Below are positions 51,383 through 60,004 of a stretch of 64,000 bases of DNA, in pieces; within the stretch, counting starts at the first letter, position 1, and every line of letters starts with the position of its first letter. The stretch covers positions 1-64,000 of the forward strand of contig JAFQOW010000041.1 of the NCBI GenBank assembly GCA_017412055.1, in the 5' to 3' direction. The notes beneath the pieces are model-generated. The model saw nothing but the letters and a program-made list of their open reading frames with translations. It searched no databases and had not been told where the DNA came from. The translations under genes and the position numbers were made by a program. The stretch comes from Lachnospiraceae bacterium (GTDB taxonomy: Bacteria > Bacillota > Clostridia > Lachnospirales > Lachnospiraceae).

Positions 51383-54300
51383 ATGGCAACAGTATCTAGT
51401 TTATCAGCGCCGGGCGTAGAAGTCCGCGAATACGATAATAGCTTACGCATATCAAGTAACACAGGTACAACTGTATTCGTACCTGGTTATGCTGCTCAAG
51501 GTCCAGTAGAAGAAGTTCTTAGCATCTCTTCTATTAATGATTTTGAAACTATCTATGGTATTCCTACTAACGCTGCTGAGCGCTACTTTTATTATACATG
51601 TTTAGCAATCTTAAACAACTCTGGTCCAGGTACTACTCTTCTTACCTCTCGTCTTCCTTATGGTGCAGGTGAAGGTGATAATGTAGCTAATGCCTACACT
51701 ATGCTTGCATATCCTGCAATTCCAGTTGTAAAGAACGTTGACAATAAAAAGGGTTATGATTATTGGTATTCCGCAAAGGATTCAGGACTTGCAGATATCT
51801 TCGCTCTTGTATTTGGAAATAGTATCACAACTCCTGACGAACCTTCTTCTATAACTCAGTATGCCACACCTATTAAACCAACCGAGGTTGATACTGAAGT
51901 TGTTGTTTTTTCTAAGTACTCAAAAGATGCAGCTGTAAAAATTCACTCTGTTGAGTTTGAGTGTGGTGAAATTCCAAGTGTTTTCGGTTATAAAGATGCC
52001 AATGGTAATTTAACTGCTATTCCAGAAGCTAATAAGCCTCTTCTTTACTGGTCAATTGATGGTGTAAAAAATCACTCTCGTTGTGATCTTTTTACAGAAG
52101 TTGATGAACAAGGTAAAATTTATATTAGTGTTTCTTCACAGTTAACCGATGGCGAAAACATTTACGGCCAGGCATTGTTTAATCTTACATATGCTAAACC
52201 AGTAATACCTACCAAGGTAATGGTCGATGGTGTAGAAACTGAAGAAAGTGAAGCCGCACGTGCAGAAGCAGCTGAATTAGGAGAACTTTATGATTCTATC
52301 TTTATCAGATTACAAGAAGATGAAACTTTTGTACGTTTCAATACTCTTCCTGAAGATGCTGAAGAAGTTTCTCTTATTTCAATGAAAGCTTATAAGGAGG
52401 TAACCGAGGACTCCACATATGATGTCGCTGATGCAGACGTTACATATATTATCGGTGCTCCTGCCACATATAATGTATCTCTTAGTGAATACTATAGCAT
52501 TGTCGCTGGTGAATACTTCAAGTGGTCTAATAAGCCTCATACCTTTGATACTGATAGTGGTGATTTCGGTGGCGATATGAAAGAGACACTTGGTAAGTCT
52601 GCTTTCATTACTATCAATACTTCTCGTGCAACTATCAATGATTCTTATGAAGGTTATTATTTCGGTATTACTGATAACCTCTTCAATGAGCCTTCTGACG
52701 AATATAAGTTAAACTCTGTAAATTCAGTTAAATTTACTTCTTGGAACCGTGCTATCAAAGATAATGATTCTTCTGTTCCTGGAATAGTAGATAATAAATC
52801 TGATAAGGAAAATCCATTTACTAAGATTGCTCCTGCTCGTCTTGACTTCTATCTTGACAGCTCCAATAAGGGTTCAATTTCTAATATTCTTCAGACAACA
52901 GTTTCAGCTTATGATACATCTTCTGCTGATTATGATGATACTGTAAACTTTGGTATCTTCAAACTTGCTAAGTCTACTGTTGGAACTGAGTCAATGAAAT
53001 TGACTTATAGTATCGTTGAAAAGGGTAATGCTTCTCTTGGTAAGACCCGTACATACAGTACATCTAATACAATATCTCCTCAAAACTATTTCATCGAAAG
53101 CATCGTTGAATCTTCTAAGAATATGACGGTTATGGTAAACCCATATATCGCCGCTAAGATTAAGATTGATATTAATGGTGTTCTCCGTGGTAAGGTTCGT
53201 TTCTTATCTTCTAAGGTTATTGGCAACTATGCAATGTACGAACAGAAGTATCTTGCTTCTCCTGTATCATATGCAACTCTTATGTCACCTGAGTTGAATA
53301 AGCCATTTAAGAATGCTAAGAATAACATTGATAACTGGGCTACACTCGTTTCTCGTATCGGTGCTCCTATTGAACTTCTTCAGAGCATTGCTGCTGATGA
53401 AGATACATACGATAAGTTCAATGTTAACGATTCCCTTTATCCATTTGCAACTTACACAGTAGTTAAGAAGAATAACAAGTTCATCGGTTCTACACCTTCT
53501 AAGATTAAGCGTGCTCTTGAGCTTGTTGCTAATGATGAAGAATATCCTGATATTGATATTATCGTTGAAGGTGGTCTTAGTACTATTTTCGCTTACTCCA
53601 ATAACGCTACTAATGTAATTTCTGAAGGTAGTTCTTCAATGATTTACACTGAAGATGATGGTGATAATAGTGGTTCCGTAAATGGTGAGCAAAATGAAAA
53701 TACAAACGTATTCAACGAAGATGCTATCCTTCAGGGTATTGAAGACCTTCGTACATCTCGTTCTAGCATTACTGATGATGCTCAGAAGGTTGTTGAAGAC
53801 TATCTTGCTGTTCAGGAAGCATTCATGAGCCTTGCAAATAGCTTCCAGAATGGTGGCCGTGGTGATACATTCTATGTAGCTGATATTCTTCGTGGTATCC
53901 TTGTTCGTGGCCGTGATACAAAGGTTGAAAAACTTTACGGCACTGAACTTACTAATAGCGTATACGCAGATAGCACTAAGGTAAATCATAGCTGGGCAAC
54001 TTCCATCTATAATCCTATTAAGCACATCATTGAAAGCTTTACTACATCTTATGCTTCTGTATATGCTCAGTTCGTTAAGATTCTTGATGGATCTACTAAT
54101 GAGAAGTTCTGGGTACCTGTTTCAGGTTACATGACAGCTCTTATGTGTGCTTCTGACCAAATCCAAGGTCCTTGGTATGCAGGTGCAGGTCTTAATCGTG
54201 GTATTGTTCGTGGTGTTCTCGATTGCGCTATTAATCCTAATCAGAAGCAGCGTGGTGACCTCTACAAGATTTGTGTAAACTCTGTACCTAAGATGGCTAA

Positions 54301-54688
54301 CATTGGTATCACAAACTGGGGTATCCGTACTCTTTCTAAGAAGGCTTCCGCATTCGACCAGAATACTTGCCGCCGTACATTCTTCTTCATTGAGAAGGCA
54401 GTTAAGAAGCTTCTTCGCTACTACCTCTTTGAGCCGAATAACTCCTATACTCAGCTCTCTATCTATAATGAAATTGAGCCTTATATGGAATCAATTCGTA
54501 ACCAAGGTGGTATCTATAGCTACCAAGTTGTATGTAACAGCTCTAACAATACTCCTGAGATTGTTAATGCTGGTAACCTTGCCGTTGATATTTCTGCTGC
54601 ACCTACTCGTACAGCTGAATTCATCGTGCTCAACATGACAGCTAACAAGTATTCTTCCGATATTGCAACCTCTGAATTTGTAGGTTAA
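51383..54688 (+). CDS. tail sheath protein, gp18-like, enlarged
   Basis: This is a 1101-residue contractile sheath, much longer than T4 gp18 (659). It has the N-terminal APGVEVREYDNSLR strand and FVPGYAAQGPVEE, and at the C-terminus the sheath core (KFWVPVSGYMTALMCASD, GPWYAGAGLNRGIVRG, NQKQRGDLYKICVNSVPKMA). The extra 400 residues lie in the middle (about 120-650) and likely form outer domains. Codons in the last third are more GC-ending, suggesting high expression. A terminator follows. Confidence 0.85.
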   Translation: MATVSSLSAPGVEVREYDNSLRISSNTGTTVFVPGYAAQGPVEEVLSISSINDFETIYGIPTNAAERYFYYTCLAILNNSGPGTTLLTSRLPYGAGEGDNVANAYTMLAYPAIPVVKNVDNKKGYDYWYSAKDSGLADIFALVFGNSITTPDEPSSITQYATPIKPTEVDTEVVVFSKYSKDAAVKIHSVEFECGEIPSVFGYKDANGNLTAIPEANKPLLYWSIDGVKNHSRCDLFTEVDEQGKIYISVSSQLTDGENIYGQALFNLTYAKPVIPTKVMVDGVETEESEAARAEAAELGELYDSIFIRLQEDETFVRFNTLPEDAEEVSLISMKAYKEVTEDSTYDVADADVTYIIGAPATYNVSLSEYYSIVAGEYFKWSNKPHTFDTDSGDFGGDMKETLGKSAFITINTSRATINDSYEGYYFGITDNLFNEPSDEYKLNSVNSVKFTSWNRAIKDNDSSVPGIVDNKSDKENPFTKIAPARLDFYLDSSNKGSISNILQTTVSAYDTSSADYDDTVNFGIFKLAKSTVGTESMKLTYSIVEKGNASLGKTRTYSTSNTISPQNYFIESIVESSKNMTVMVNPYIAAKIKIDINGVLRGKVRFLSSKVIGNYAMYEQKYLASPVSYATLMSPELNKPFKNAKNNIDNWATLVSRIGAPIELLQSIAADEDTYDKFNVNDSLYPFATYTVVKKNNKFIGSTPSKIKRALELVANDEEYPDIDIIVEGGLSTIFAYSNNATNVISEGSSSMIYTEDDGDNSGSVNGEQNENTNVFNEDAILQGIEDLRTSRSSITDDAQKVVEDYLAVQEAFMSLANSFQNGGRGDTFYVADILRGILVRGRDTKVEKLYGTELTNSVYADSTKVNHSWATSIYNPIKHIIESFTTSYASVYAQFVKILDGSTNEKFWVPVSGYMTALMCASDQIQGPWYAGAGLNRGIVRGVLDCAINPNQKQRGDLYKICVNSVPKMANIGITNWGIRTLSKKASAFDQNTCRRTFFFIEKAVKKLLRYYLFEPNNSYTQLSIYNEIEPYMESIRNQGGIYSYQVVCNSSNNTPEIVNAGNLAVDISAAPTRTAEFIVLNMTANKYSSDIATSEFVG

Positions 54689-54710
54689 TATATTAAAACA
54701 TAATAATTTC

Positions 54711-54747
54711 AAAGGTCAATGAGTAAATCATTGACCTTTTCTTTTTT
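54711..54747 (+). terminator. intrinsic terminator after sheath gene
   Basis: A 12-bp perfect stem (54711-54722 with 54728-54739, AAAGGTCAATGA/TCATTGACCTTT) has a 5-nt loop and then TCTTTTTT. The next gene's late box begins 3 nt beyond. Confidence 0.9.
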
Positions 54748-54749
54748 AT

Positions 54750-54763
54750 TAAATAAAGTATAT
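54750..54763 (+). promoter_or_regulatory. late promoter-like TAAATA box
   Basis: TAAATA (54750-54755), 14 nt from the ATG at 54764. Confidence 0.5.
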
Positions 54764-56131
54764 ATGTCTCAGAAGATTTCAGATTTCGAAACCATTTCAC
54801 CTGACGAATTTAACGGTTGCGTAAACTCCAGTAATTCCGAAAATCCAACACAATTTTGTTATGCTGGTGCTACATTTATTGGTAATGGTATTGTTAAAAA
54901 TGTTAAAATTAACTTAACTGATTATTTTTATACAAAAGACGAAATAAACTTCAGAGAAAATAATTTAGCAGATGCATTGGTTCCAGGTAATATTTTAAGT
55001 TCTAAAAATAACAAACCAATATCTACAAATATTAAAGCAACTGACTTAGAAAATCATATCATAGATGCAGTTGCCACTAATTCATCTTTCCACGTTACAT
55101 CTGAAGAAAAGAGTAGATGGAGCAATAAACAAGATAAACTTGGTACTATATTTTCAGATATTATTTCACTTGGAACTAATCCGCAGTTAAGTGGTAAATT
55201 ATTGTATATAAATTCCAAAGGGAATATAGACATCTATACAGGAGTTGGTTTAGAACACTTTAGTGATACAACAAAACATATAACAGAAGAGGAAAGAAAG
55301 AGATGGAACTCTTGTATAAGAATGTTCCCAGATTACTCGGAAGGTTATACCATTCACTGGACAGAAGATTATAATGAAGGAAATTATAATAACGGTTCTA
55401 AAAATTTAAGTGTATATCCAGAATTACCTGCTAGCCCATCTAGTGCTGATTTAAAAAAATTTATTAAATTTCACCCGCGTTGGATTCGTTTAAAGTCCGG
55501 AAATTATGAACCTAATATTGCTGCTTTTGTTGCAACTGGTACTAAGAACTTAAATGATAAAGCAATATATTTCAATGAAGGAGCAGCGGATGGAGCAACA
55601 TATAAAGCTCTATTTGCATCTGAAGATGATTATAGAAGAAAACATACCAGATGGTGGAAAGAAACATTTAATAAAGATGGTTCTCATAAAGGATGGGAAT
55701 ATAAAGGTGTAAAAAGTTATCCATACTCATATGGTAATGATTTACAATTATACCCATTTTATAGAGGTATAGATTACTCATTTAGATCAACTACAGATAC
55801 AGCGTCTAATGCTTATAATCTACATGAATGCATTATCCCTCCTTTGGGGAAAGATGCTCTTTATATTTTAGAATTATGGGAAGGTGAAGCCTCACATAAT
55901 CATGAAACATATCGTATTGATTATAGAGAACCCGTAAATGTACTTCAACCATATAATAAATCTACAAATAAATGGAAATCATGGTCTTATATTGGTAGTC
56001 ATAATAGTAATGATATATCAAGATTAGAGTTACAAATACCTGCTAATGGTCAAATTAAAATAACTTTATTCCGTACTGATTCAGCCAGTTGCAAAATTAT
56101 TGCTTTCCCATATAGATACACTAATGAATAA
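54764..56131 (+). CDS. tail fibre / receptor-binding protein
   Basis: This is a 455-residue protein. The frame opens at 54719, but those codons fall in the terminator, so MSQKISDFETISPDEF at 54764 is the start. Residues about 85-120 and 155-185 carry two fibre motifs (SFHVTSEEKSRWSNKQDKLG and TKHITEEERKRWNSC) that resemble the HxTxEERxxW segments common in phage fibre proteins and loosely the motifs in the 9837-12641 fibre. The C-terminal 250 residues are aromatic-rich and likely hold the host-binding head. Confidence 0.7.
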   Translation: MSQKISDFETISPDEFNGCVNSSNSENPTQFCYAGATFIGNGIVKNVKINLTDYFYTKDEINFRENNLADALVPGNILSSKNNKPISTNIKATDLENHIIDAVATNSSFHVTSEEKSRWSNKQDKLGTIFSDIISLGTNPQLSGKLLYINSKGNIDIYTGVGLEHFSDTTKHITEEERKRWNSCIRMFPDYSEGYTIHWTEDYNEGNYNNGSKNLSVYPELPASPSSADLKKFIKFHPRWIRLKSGNYEPNIAAFVATGTKNLNDKAIYFNEGAADGATYKALFASEDDYRRKHTRWWKETFNKDGSHKGWEYKGVKSYPYSYGNDLQLYPFYRGIDYSFRSTTDTASNAYNLHECIIPPLGKDALYILELWEGEASHNHETYRIDYREPVNVLQPYNKSTNKWKSWSYIGSHNSNDISRLELQIPANGQIKITLFRTDSASCKIIAFPYRYTNE

Positions 56132-56132
56132 A

Positions 56133-56158
56133 ACAGAACTGTATTAAAAATATAATTA
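56133..56158 (+). promoter_or_regulatory. early promoter-like element (nuclease)
   Basis: ACAGAAC (56133-56139) followed by TGTATTAAAAATATAAT. It is 51 nt from the ATG at 56184, so a leader of about 27 nt is implied. It lies directly after the fibre gene's stop. Confidence 0.55.
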
Positions 56159-56183
56159 AAATAAAAAATAAATTATATTTCTA

Positions 56184-56894
56184 ATGGCGATAATTTTTAA
56201 AGAAGATACTCACCAGTATTTTAATACAGATAATAATAGAGAATATTTGTCTGGTACTAAGTTTCTTCATTTATTTGAGCCTACTTTTGACAAGTATGGT
56301 ATTAGTAAGCGTGTAGCAGAAAAAGAAGGTAAAACTCAGCAAGAAGTTCTTGATGAATGGGCAGCAACTTCTAAAGCTGCCTGTGAGTTAGGTACAGCTA
56401 CGCACTTAATAATGGAAAATTATATTAAGTTTGGTGAAAAAGAAGATGAACATAAAATTCTTTACGATACATTCCATGAATGTGTAGGTAAAGATTTTAA
56501 GTATGCAGAGGCAATTCATTCAGAAATGCTTTTGTGGAATCATGAATATGAAATTGCAGGTCAAGCTGATTTAATTATTGACCATAAGAATAATGAATTT
56601 TCTATTGGCGACTTTAAGACTAATAAGAAGATTGAGTTTTGTTCCGCATTTGGAAATAGAATGCTCCAACCGGTGGCACATCTTTCTCAGTGTCAACATA
56701 ATATATATGCTTTACAGTTAAGTCTTTATGCGTATATGTATTCTCTTCTTACCGGTCGTAAGTTACGTCATATTTTCTTAATGCATTGTAATGACCGTTC
56801 TAAGGGGTGGAAGTATATTCCCTGTAATGCAATGGAGCATGAAATTAGATTTATGCTACATTTTTATAAAGAACATATCAAAAATAAAAACTGA
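56184..56894 (+). CDS. PD-(D/E)XK family nuclease
   Basis: This is a 236-residue RecB/Cas4-type nuclease. Motifs: a GTATHLIMENYI helix near residue 70, Glu in HSEMLLW (near 112), GQADLIID (near 128), the catalytic pair in IGDFKTNKK (Asp and Lys, near 143) and a Gln helix (NIYALQLSLYAYMYSL). Such phage enzymes process DNA ends in recombination or replication, or degrade host DNA. It is preceded by an early element and so is not part of the fibre transcript. Confidence 0.8.
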   Translation: MAIIFKEDTHQYFNTDNNREYLSGTKFLHLFEPTFDKYGISKRVAEKEGKTQQEVLDEWAATSKAACELGTATHLIMENYIKFGEKEDEHKILYDTFHECVGKDFKYAEAIHSEMLLWNHEYEIAGQADLIIDHKNNEFSIGDFKTNKKIEFCSAFGNRMLQPVAHLSQCQHNIYALQLSLYAYMYSLLTGRKLRHIFLMHCNDRSKGWKYIPCNAMEHEIRFMLHFYKEHIKNKN

Positions 56895-56945
56895 TATATA
56901 AATATGGTTCGTTCTTAAGCAATATAACGAATACTATTTTGATAA

Positions 56946-57183
56946 ATGAAAATTAATACATTAAGAAAACGAGTAAGCAAGTTTGCTGATGATATGGATG
57001 CTTTGGTCCGGAAAGTTGGCAGATTTGGGTGATGAATTTGATGATGATGAGTTTCAATCAATCCTTGGTCGAGCAGCAGACGAATTTTACGACCTTTTAG
57101 GTGGTGCTACTGGTTCCTTCGGTGAACTTCTCGATTGGTTGGATAATTACGAAGAATATAAAGAGAATTCAGAAGATGAGTGA
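56946..57183 (+). CDS. hypothetical acidic coiled-coil protein, requires +1 frameshift
   Basis: Frame 1 starts with ATG at 56946 (MKINTLRKRVSKFADDMDAL) and stops seven codons after residue 21. Skipping C57009 joins it to the frame GKLADLGDEFDDDEFQ that ends at 57183, giving a coherent 78-residue protein with a basic N-terminal and an acidic C-terminal helix (YEEYKENSEDE). The second frame alone has only a TTG start, and its stop overlaps the next gene's ATG by 8 nt, so it is surely used. No family was recognised. A simple extra base is the alternative explanation. Confidence 0.55.
57006..57014 (+). other. +1 frameshift site, same motif as terminase
   Basis: The site reads TTG GTC CGG AAA in frame 1; the product requires GTC (C) GGA AAG. 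The sequence (A/G)TCCGG(T/A)AA is shared with the terminase site. Confidence 0.55.
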
Positions 57184-57373
57184 TAATTTTTACGAAGCAC
57201 AAATTAACAATCTCAATTTCCGATATAATGGCGGTAATATAATTGAGGTTTCAAAGATTGGTGATAAGCATAGAACAGTCCTTCATGAAATTTGGGTGAA
57301 GGAGTTAACAACTAAAAAAGAATTTGATACTGAAATTTCTTTCTGGTTTATGAAGAATGCTTCAAATTTTTAA
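57176..57373 (+). CDS. hypothetical small protein
   Basis: This is a 65-residue protein (MSDNFYEAQINNLNFRYNGG). An upstream opening exists in the frame, but the ATG at 57176, overlapping the previous stop by 8 nt, fits coupling. No family was recognised. Convergent with the PAS gene, with a 4-nt overlap of the ends. Confidence 0.55.
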   Translation: MSDNFYEAQINNLNFRYNGGNIIEVSKIGDKHRTVLHEIWVKELTTKKEFDTEISFWFMKNASNF

Positions 57374-57999
57374 TTTAACAACTTTTCAATAACAGGCATA
57401 AGATTACCTGATAACGTAAGCATAATAACTAATATTGCTAAGAACCAAAGAGCGGTTTTAATAAACCAAGGTTGCATAAGAAGATTCTTAAAAATATTTG
57501 TGTAGCTTTGTTCATTTTGATTTACAAAAGGCTGTCCATTAACTTGGACAGCTTTTTCAATTTTATAAATCTGAACAATAAAGTGCTGGAAATCTTCAGT
57601 AAGGGTAGAAGGTACTCGAGTTACAATTACTCTAACTTGAATAAGATCATTATTTCTAGCAGTATGACGAACAATATGTTCTTCATTAGAATATGAATAC
57701 TGACCACCGCGGATAAGTGTATTCATATTAACACTATCTACATTCCAATAACGTGTATCAACTATTTCTGAGACATGCATACCAATAAGCTCAGCAGCTG
57801 TTATACCGATCATTTGAACAAAATATGGATTGGCATAGATAATTTGTTTGTTATTATCAACTAAAACAACACCATGCTCAGCAAGGTCCCAGAAACTTCG
57901 GTAATATGATTCCGAGGTAAACATTCTTGTTGCTGGTACCTCAGCATTTTCTGAAACTTCTAACCAATCTTTATCTGGCCTTACTGCTTTATTGCTCAT
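57370..57999 (-). CDS. PAS-domain protein with C-terminal membrane anchor
   Basis: This is a 209-residue protein. Residues about 28-140 form a PAS domain: SFWDLAEHGVVLVDNNKQII, the YANPYFVQMIGITAAELIG helix, then the core strands (NDLIQVRVIVTRVP, HFIVQIYKIEKAV). Residues about 184-203 are one TM helix (FIKTALWFLAILVIMLTLSG), with a short tail. There is no kinase, cyclase or DNA-binding output. PAS domains sense small molecules, redox or light and mediate dimerisation. It is transcribed with the late box class and follows the endolysin gene, so a sensor acting on lysis or membrane state is conceivable. Confidence 0.75.
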   Translation of the reverse strand: MSNKAVRPDKDWLEVSENAEVPATRMFTSESYYRSFWDLAEHGVVLVDNNKQIIYANPYFVQMIGITAAELIGMHVSEIVDTRYWNVDSVNMNTLIRGGQYSYSNEEHIVRHTARNNDLIQVRVIVTRVPSTLTEDFQHFIVQIYKIEKAVQVNGQPFVNQNEQSYTNIFKNLLMQPWFIKTALWFLAILVIMLTLSGNLMPVIEKLLN

Positions 58000-58015
58000 A
58001 ATTTATCATTATTTA
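58000..58015 (-). promoter_or_regulatory. late promoter-like TAAATA box (PAS gene)
   Basis: TAAATA (58010-58015), 16 nt from the ATG at 57999, overlapping the stop of the upstream gene. Confidence 0.45.
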
Positions 58016-58683
58016 TTCTTTTTGAGCATTTTATCTTTAAAGGCCGATATAGCTTCTTTAATATCTATTCGTTCAAAAAGACGAGATGACATTTTTTCTC
58101 TGACAAACTGGCGTAAGTGTGAATCTTTTAAGTAATATTCCGAATCAGGTTCAAATATGTATATATTTTTTAATAAGAATACAGCAACATCTTTTGCAAG
58201 TTTACTTCTTTTTATATCATAACTTCCATACCAAACTTTCCTTCCGCAAGGTAAAATAAGATAAAATCGTTGAGTTCTCTTCTTTCTATCTCTTGTTTCT
58301 TTTTTAATATTTTCTCTGCATTTATCATTATCCCAAATTAACCAATCTCTAAAGGTACTCATTTCTCTGCGAAATAATTCTTCTTCAACTTGATATGAAG
58401 GAATTATCTTTCTAGCACCTATATAATCTATATCAAAGAAACCATTTTTTACGAGATAATACATATTTTTGTAAATCCCAAATGTTTTCATATATTTCGA
58501 TACTTTAGAATAATATTGATATGGATTATCTACATCAAATTCTTTTTTGTAAGATTTATCAAAACGGTTAAGATGTTGAGAATTTTCTTTATAATCCTTT
58601 GCTTTTCTTAAATGCGGGTATTTCTCTTCTTTTTTACGAACCTCTTTTTTATCTTTAGGAGGATTTTTCCAATATTTGGCCAT
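58009..58683 (-). CDS. hypothetical basic protein, lysis cluster
   Basis: This is a 224-residue, strongly basic protein (MAKYWKNPPKDKKEVRKKEE...) with many Lys/Arg/Tyr residues (KKETRDRKKRTQRFYLILPC). Nucleic-acid or peptidoglycan binding could explain the charge, but no family was recognised. It lies between the endolysin and the PAS-membrane gene, after a terminator. Confidence 0.6.
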   Translation of the reverse strand: MAKYWKNPPKDKKEVRKKEEKYPHLRKAKDYKENSQHLNRFDKSYKKEFDVDNPYQYYSKVSKYMKTFGIYKNMYYLVKNGFFDIDYIGARKIIPSYQVEEELFRREMSTFRDWLIWDNDKCRENIKKETRDRKKRTQRFYLILPCGRKVWYGSYDIKRSKLAKDVAVFLLKNIYIFEPDSEYYLKDSHLRQFVREKMSSRLFERIDIKEAISAFKDKMLKKNK

Positions 58684-58686
58684 ATG

Positions 58687-58711
58687 TTATAAAGGGTTCC
58701 CGAAGGAACCC
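58687..58711 (-). terminator. intrinsic terminator with UUCG tetraloop after endolysin
   Basis: A 7-bp stem (58694-58700 with 58705-58711, GGGTTCC/GGAACCC) closes a C(TTCG)G loop on the minus strand and is followed by TTTATAA. The flanks are near-identical direct repeats (CATATGTTATAAA and CATATATTATAAA). The T-tract lies only 4 nt from the ATG at 58683. Confidence 0.75.
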
Positions 58712-58758
58712 ATATATTATAAAGTAAATTATTATGAAGTATTTTAAAATATTGAATA

Positions 58759-59517
58759 TTAGCCCCAAAGCGTAGCCTGAACGTGCATCCAGTCTCTATT
58801 GCTATTTCTACCAAGAGATAAGAATCCGTGATGTTCTAAAATATCCAAGAATGGCTTATAAACATCTTGCGATAATCTAGCTTTAGGTGCTTTAGTGTTA
58901 AGTTGATTATTAGAAGCATCAAAGTCAATAGCCAATCCCCATGAATGAATAGATTGAGAGGAGCTATTACGTGTTTTACGGAAATTATAAGAACCGTCAT
59001 AAACACAAGCACCTGGTGCTATAGTTTCAATATCATCGCCATAGTAATCGATAATATCGTTAAGAGCTACTTCTAAACGGTCAGCTACCAACTCATGAAT
59101 ACGAATCGACTTTACTCGTTTACCATCATATTTAAGAGGATAATTTTCAGGAACTTTAACATTTACTAATCTATCTTCGCAACCTGCAGGTCCGAAAGCA
59201 CTATTACCACGACGGATAGAAGATTGTTTGATAAGTTTATGCTTATAAGTTCTAGGTTTAAGATTTAAAGATTTATCTACTTTAATAGTTGGCTTATCGT
59301 CTTCAATACTATTTATAATAGCGTTTAAGGTATTGTTTCCAATAATACCATCTGCATATGAATTACAAGCTTTCTGAATATTTTTAATAGTGGTAATTTT
59401 ATCACTATTATATGATATATCAAGTTTATTACAAATAGCTTGTAAAGTTTTAGGTCCTATTATACCATCAGCTGTTACATTAACTAATTTCTGAATTTTT
59501 TTAATTTTCTCGACCAT
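58759..59517 (-). CDS. endolysin: two peptidoglycan-binding repeats plus M15-type peptidase
   Basis: This is a 252-residue protein. Residues 1-70 hold two PG_binding_1-like repeats (VNVTADGIIGPKTLQAI and CNSYADGIIGNNTLNAI). Residues about 110-252 are a VanY/M15-type DD- or L,D-peptidase with zinc-site pattern SIHSWGLAIDFD and DWMHVQATLWG. It degrades the cell wall at the end of infection. No signal peptide or TM is seen, so it needs a holin or equivalent, which is not evident in the window. Late box 12 nt upstream. Confidence 0.85.
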   Translation of the reverse strand: MVEKIKKIQKLVNVTADGIIGPKTLQAICNKLDISYNSDKITTIKNIQKACNSYADGIIGNNTLNAIINSIEDDKPTIKVDKSLNLKPRTYKHKLIKQSSIRRGNSAFGPAGCEDRLVNVKVPENYPLKYDGKRVKSIRIHELVADRLEVALNDIIDYYGDDIETIAPGACVYDGSYNFRKTRNSSSQSIHSWGLAIDFDASNNQLNTKAPKARLSQDVYKPFLDILEHHGFLSLGRNSNRDWMHVQATLWG

Positions 59518-59529
59518 TGTTTATATTTA
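59518..59529 (-). promoter_or_regulatory. late promoter-like TAAATA box (endolysin)
   Basis: TAAATA (59524-59529), 12 nt from the ATG at 59517; back to back with the early element of the opposite strand. Confidence 0.6.
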
Positions 59530-59536
59530 TTAGGTA

Positions 59537-59560
59537 TCAGAACAAACTCATAATAAAAAT
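59537..59560 (+). promoter_or_regulatory. early promoter-like element (kinase-GroEL operon)
   Basis: TCAGAAC (one mismatch), then CATAATAAAAA, 24 nt from the ATG at 59561. It lies 8 bp from the divergent late box. Confidence 0.6.
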
Positions 59561-60004
59561 ATGAATTTATCATCTTACTTTTACAAGTCTGATTCAGACA
59601 GGGTAGAATTCGTCGTAGAAAACTGTCATTATCTTGATGATTGGATTTGCGCTAATTGTCAATGTTTAAGTAAAGAGAATAATGAATATCTTTTAACTTA
59701 TGACGATATATCGCGTTTGTCAAATGCTATTACAAACTTGCAAATAGTTTTATACAATGGTTTTGATAAATTGTTCCTTAGCGAATTTGATTCTCTTGAC
59801 GAATACACCGCTACACGTTCTGAAATTTATGAAGAGATTGATAAAATAATTGGAAATCAAAGTAAAGACTTTATTAATGGTTTTTATATTAATCTTCTTT
59901 CCAATATTGATGAGAATCTTACTAATATTTTGGTTAAGAACTGGCGTAATAAAATAAACTACATTTACAAAGCAAAACATGAGAAAGAAAGTATTCATAA
60001 TTGA
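59561..60004 (+). CDS. hypothetical protein, early operon
   Basis: This is a 147-residue acidic, helical protein (MNLSSYFYKSDSDRVEFVVE) with one CxxC pair (WICANCQCLS). No family was recognised. First gene of the operon 59561-62701; it overlaps the kinase gene by 26 nt. Confidence 0.6.
   Translation: MNLSSYFYKSDSDRVEFVVENCHYLDDWICANCQCLSKENNEYLLTYDDISRLSNAITNLQIVLYNGFDKLFLSEFDSLDEYTATRSEIYEEIDKIIGNQSKDFINGFYINLLSNIDENLTNILVKNWRNKINYIYKAKHEKESIHN

Noticed and set aside
54719-54763. Earlier in-frame start for the 54764-56131 fibre gene
   Set aside because: The region is an intrinsic terminator hairpin and T-tract followed by a late box.
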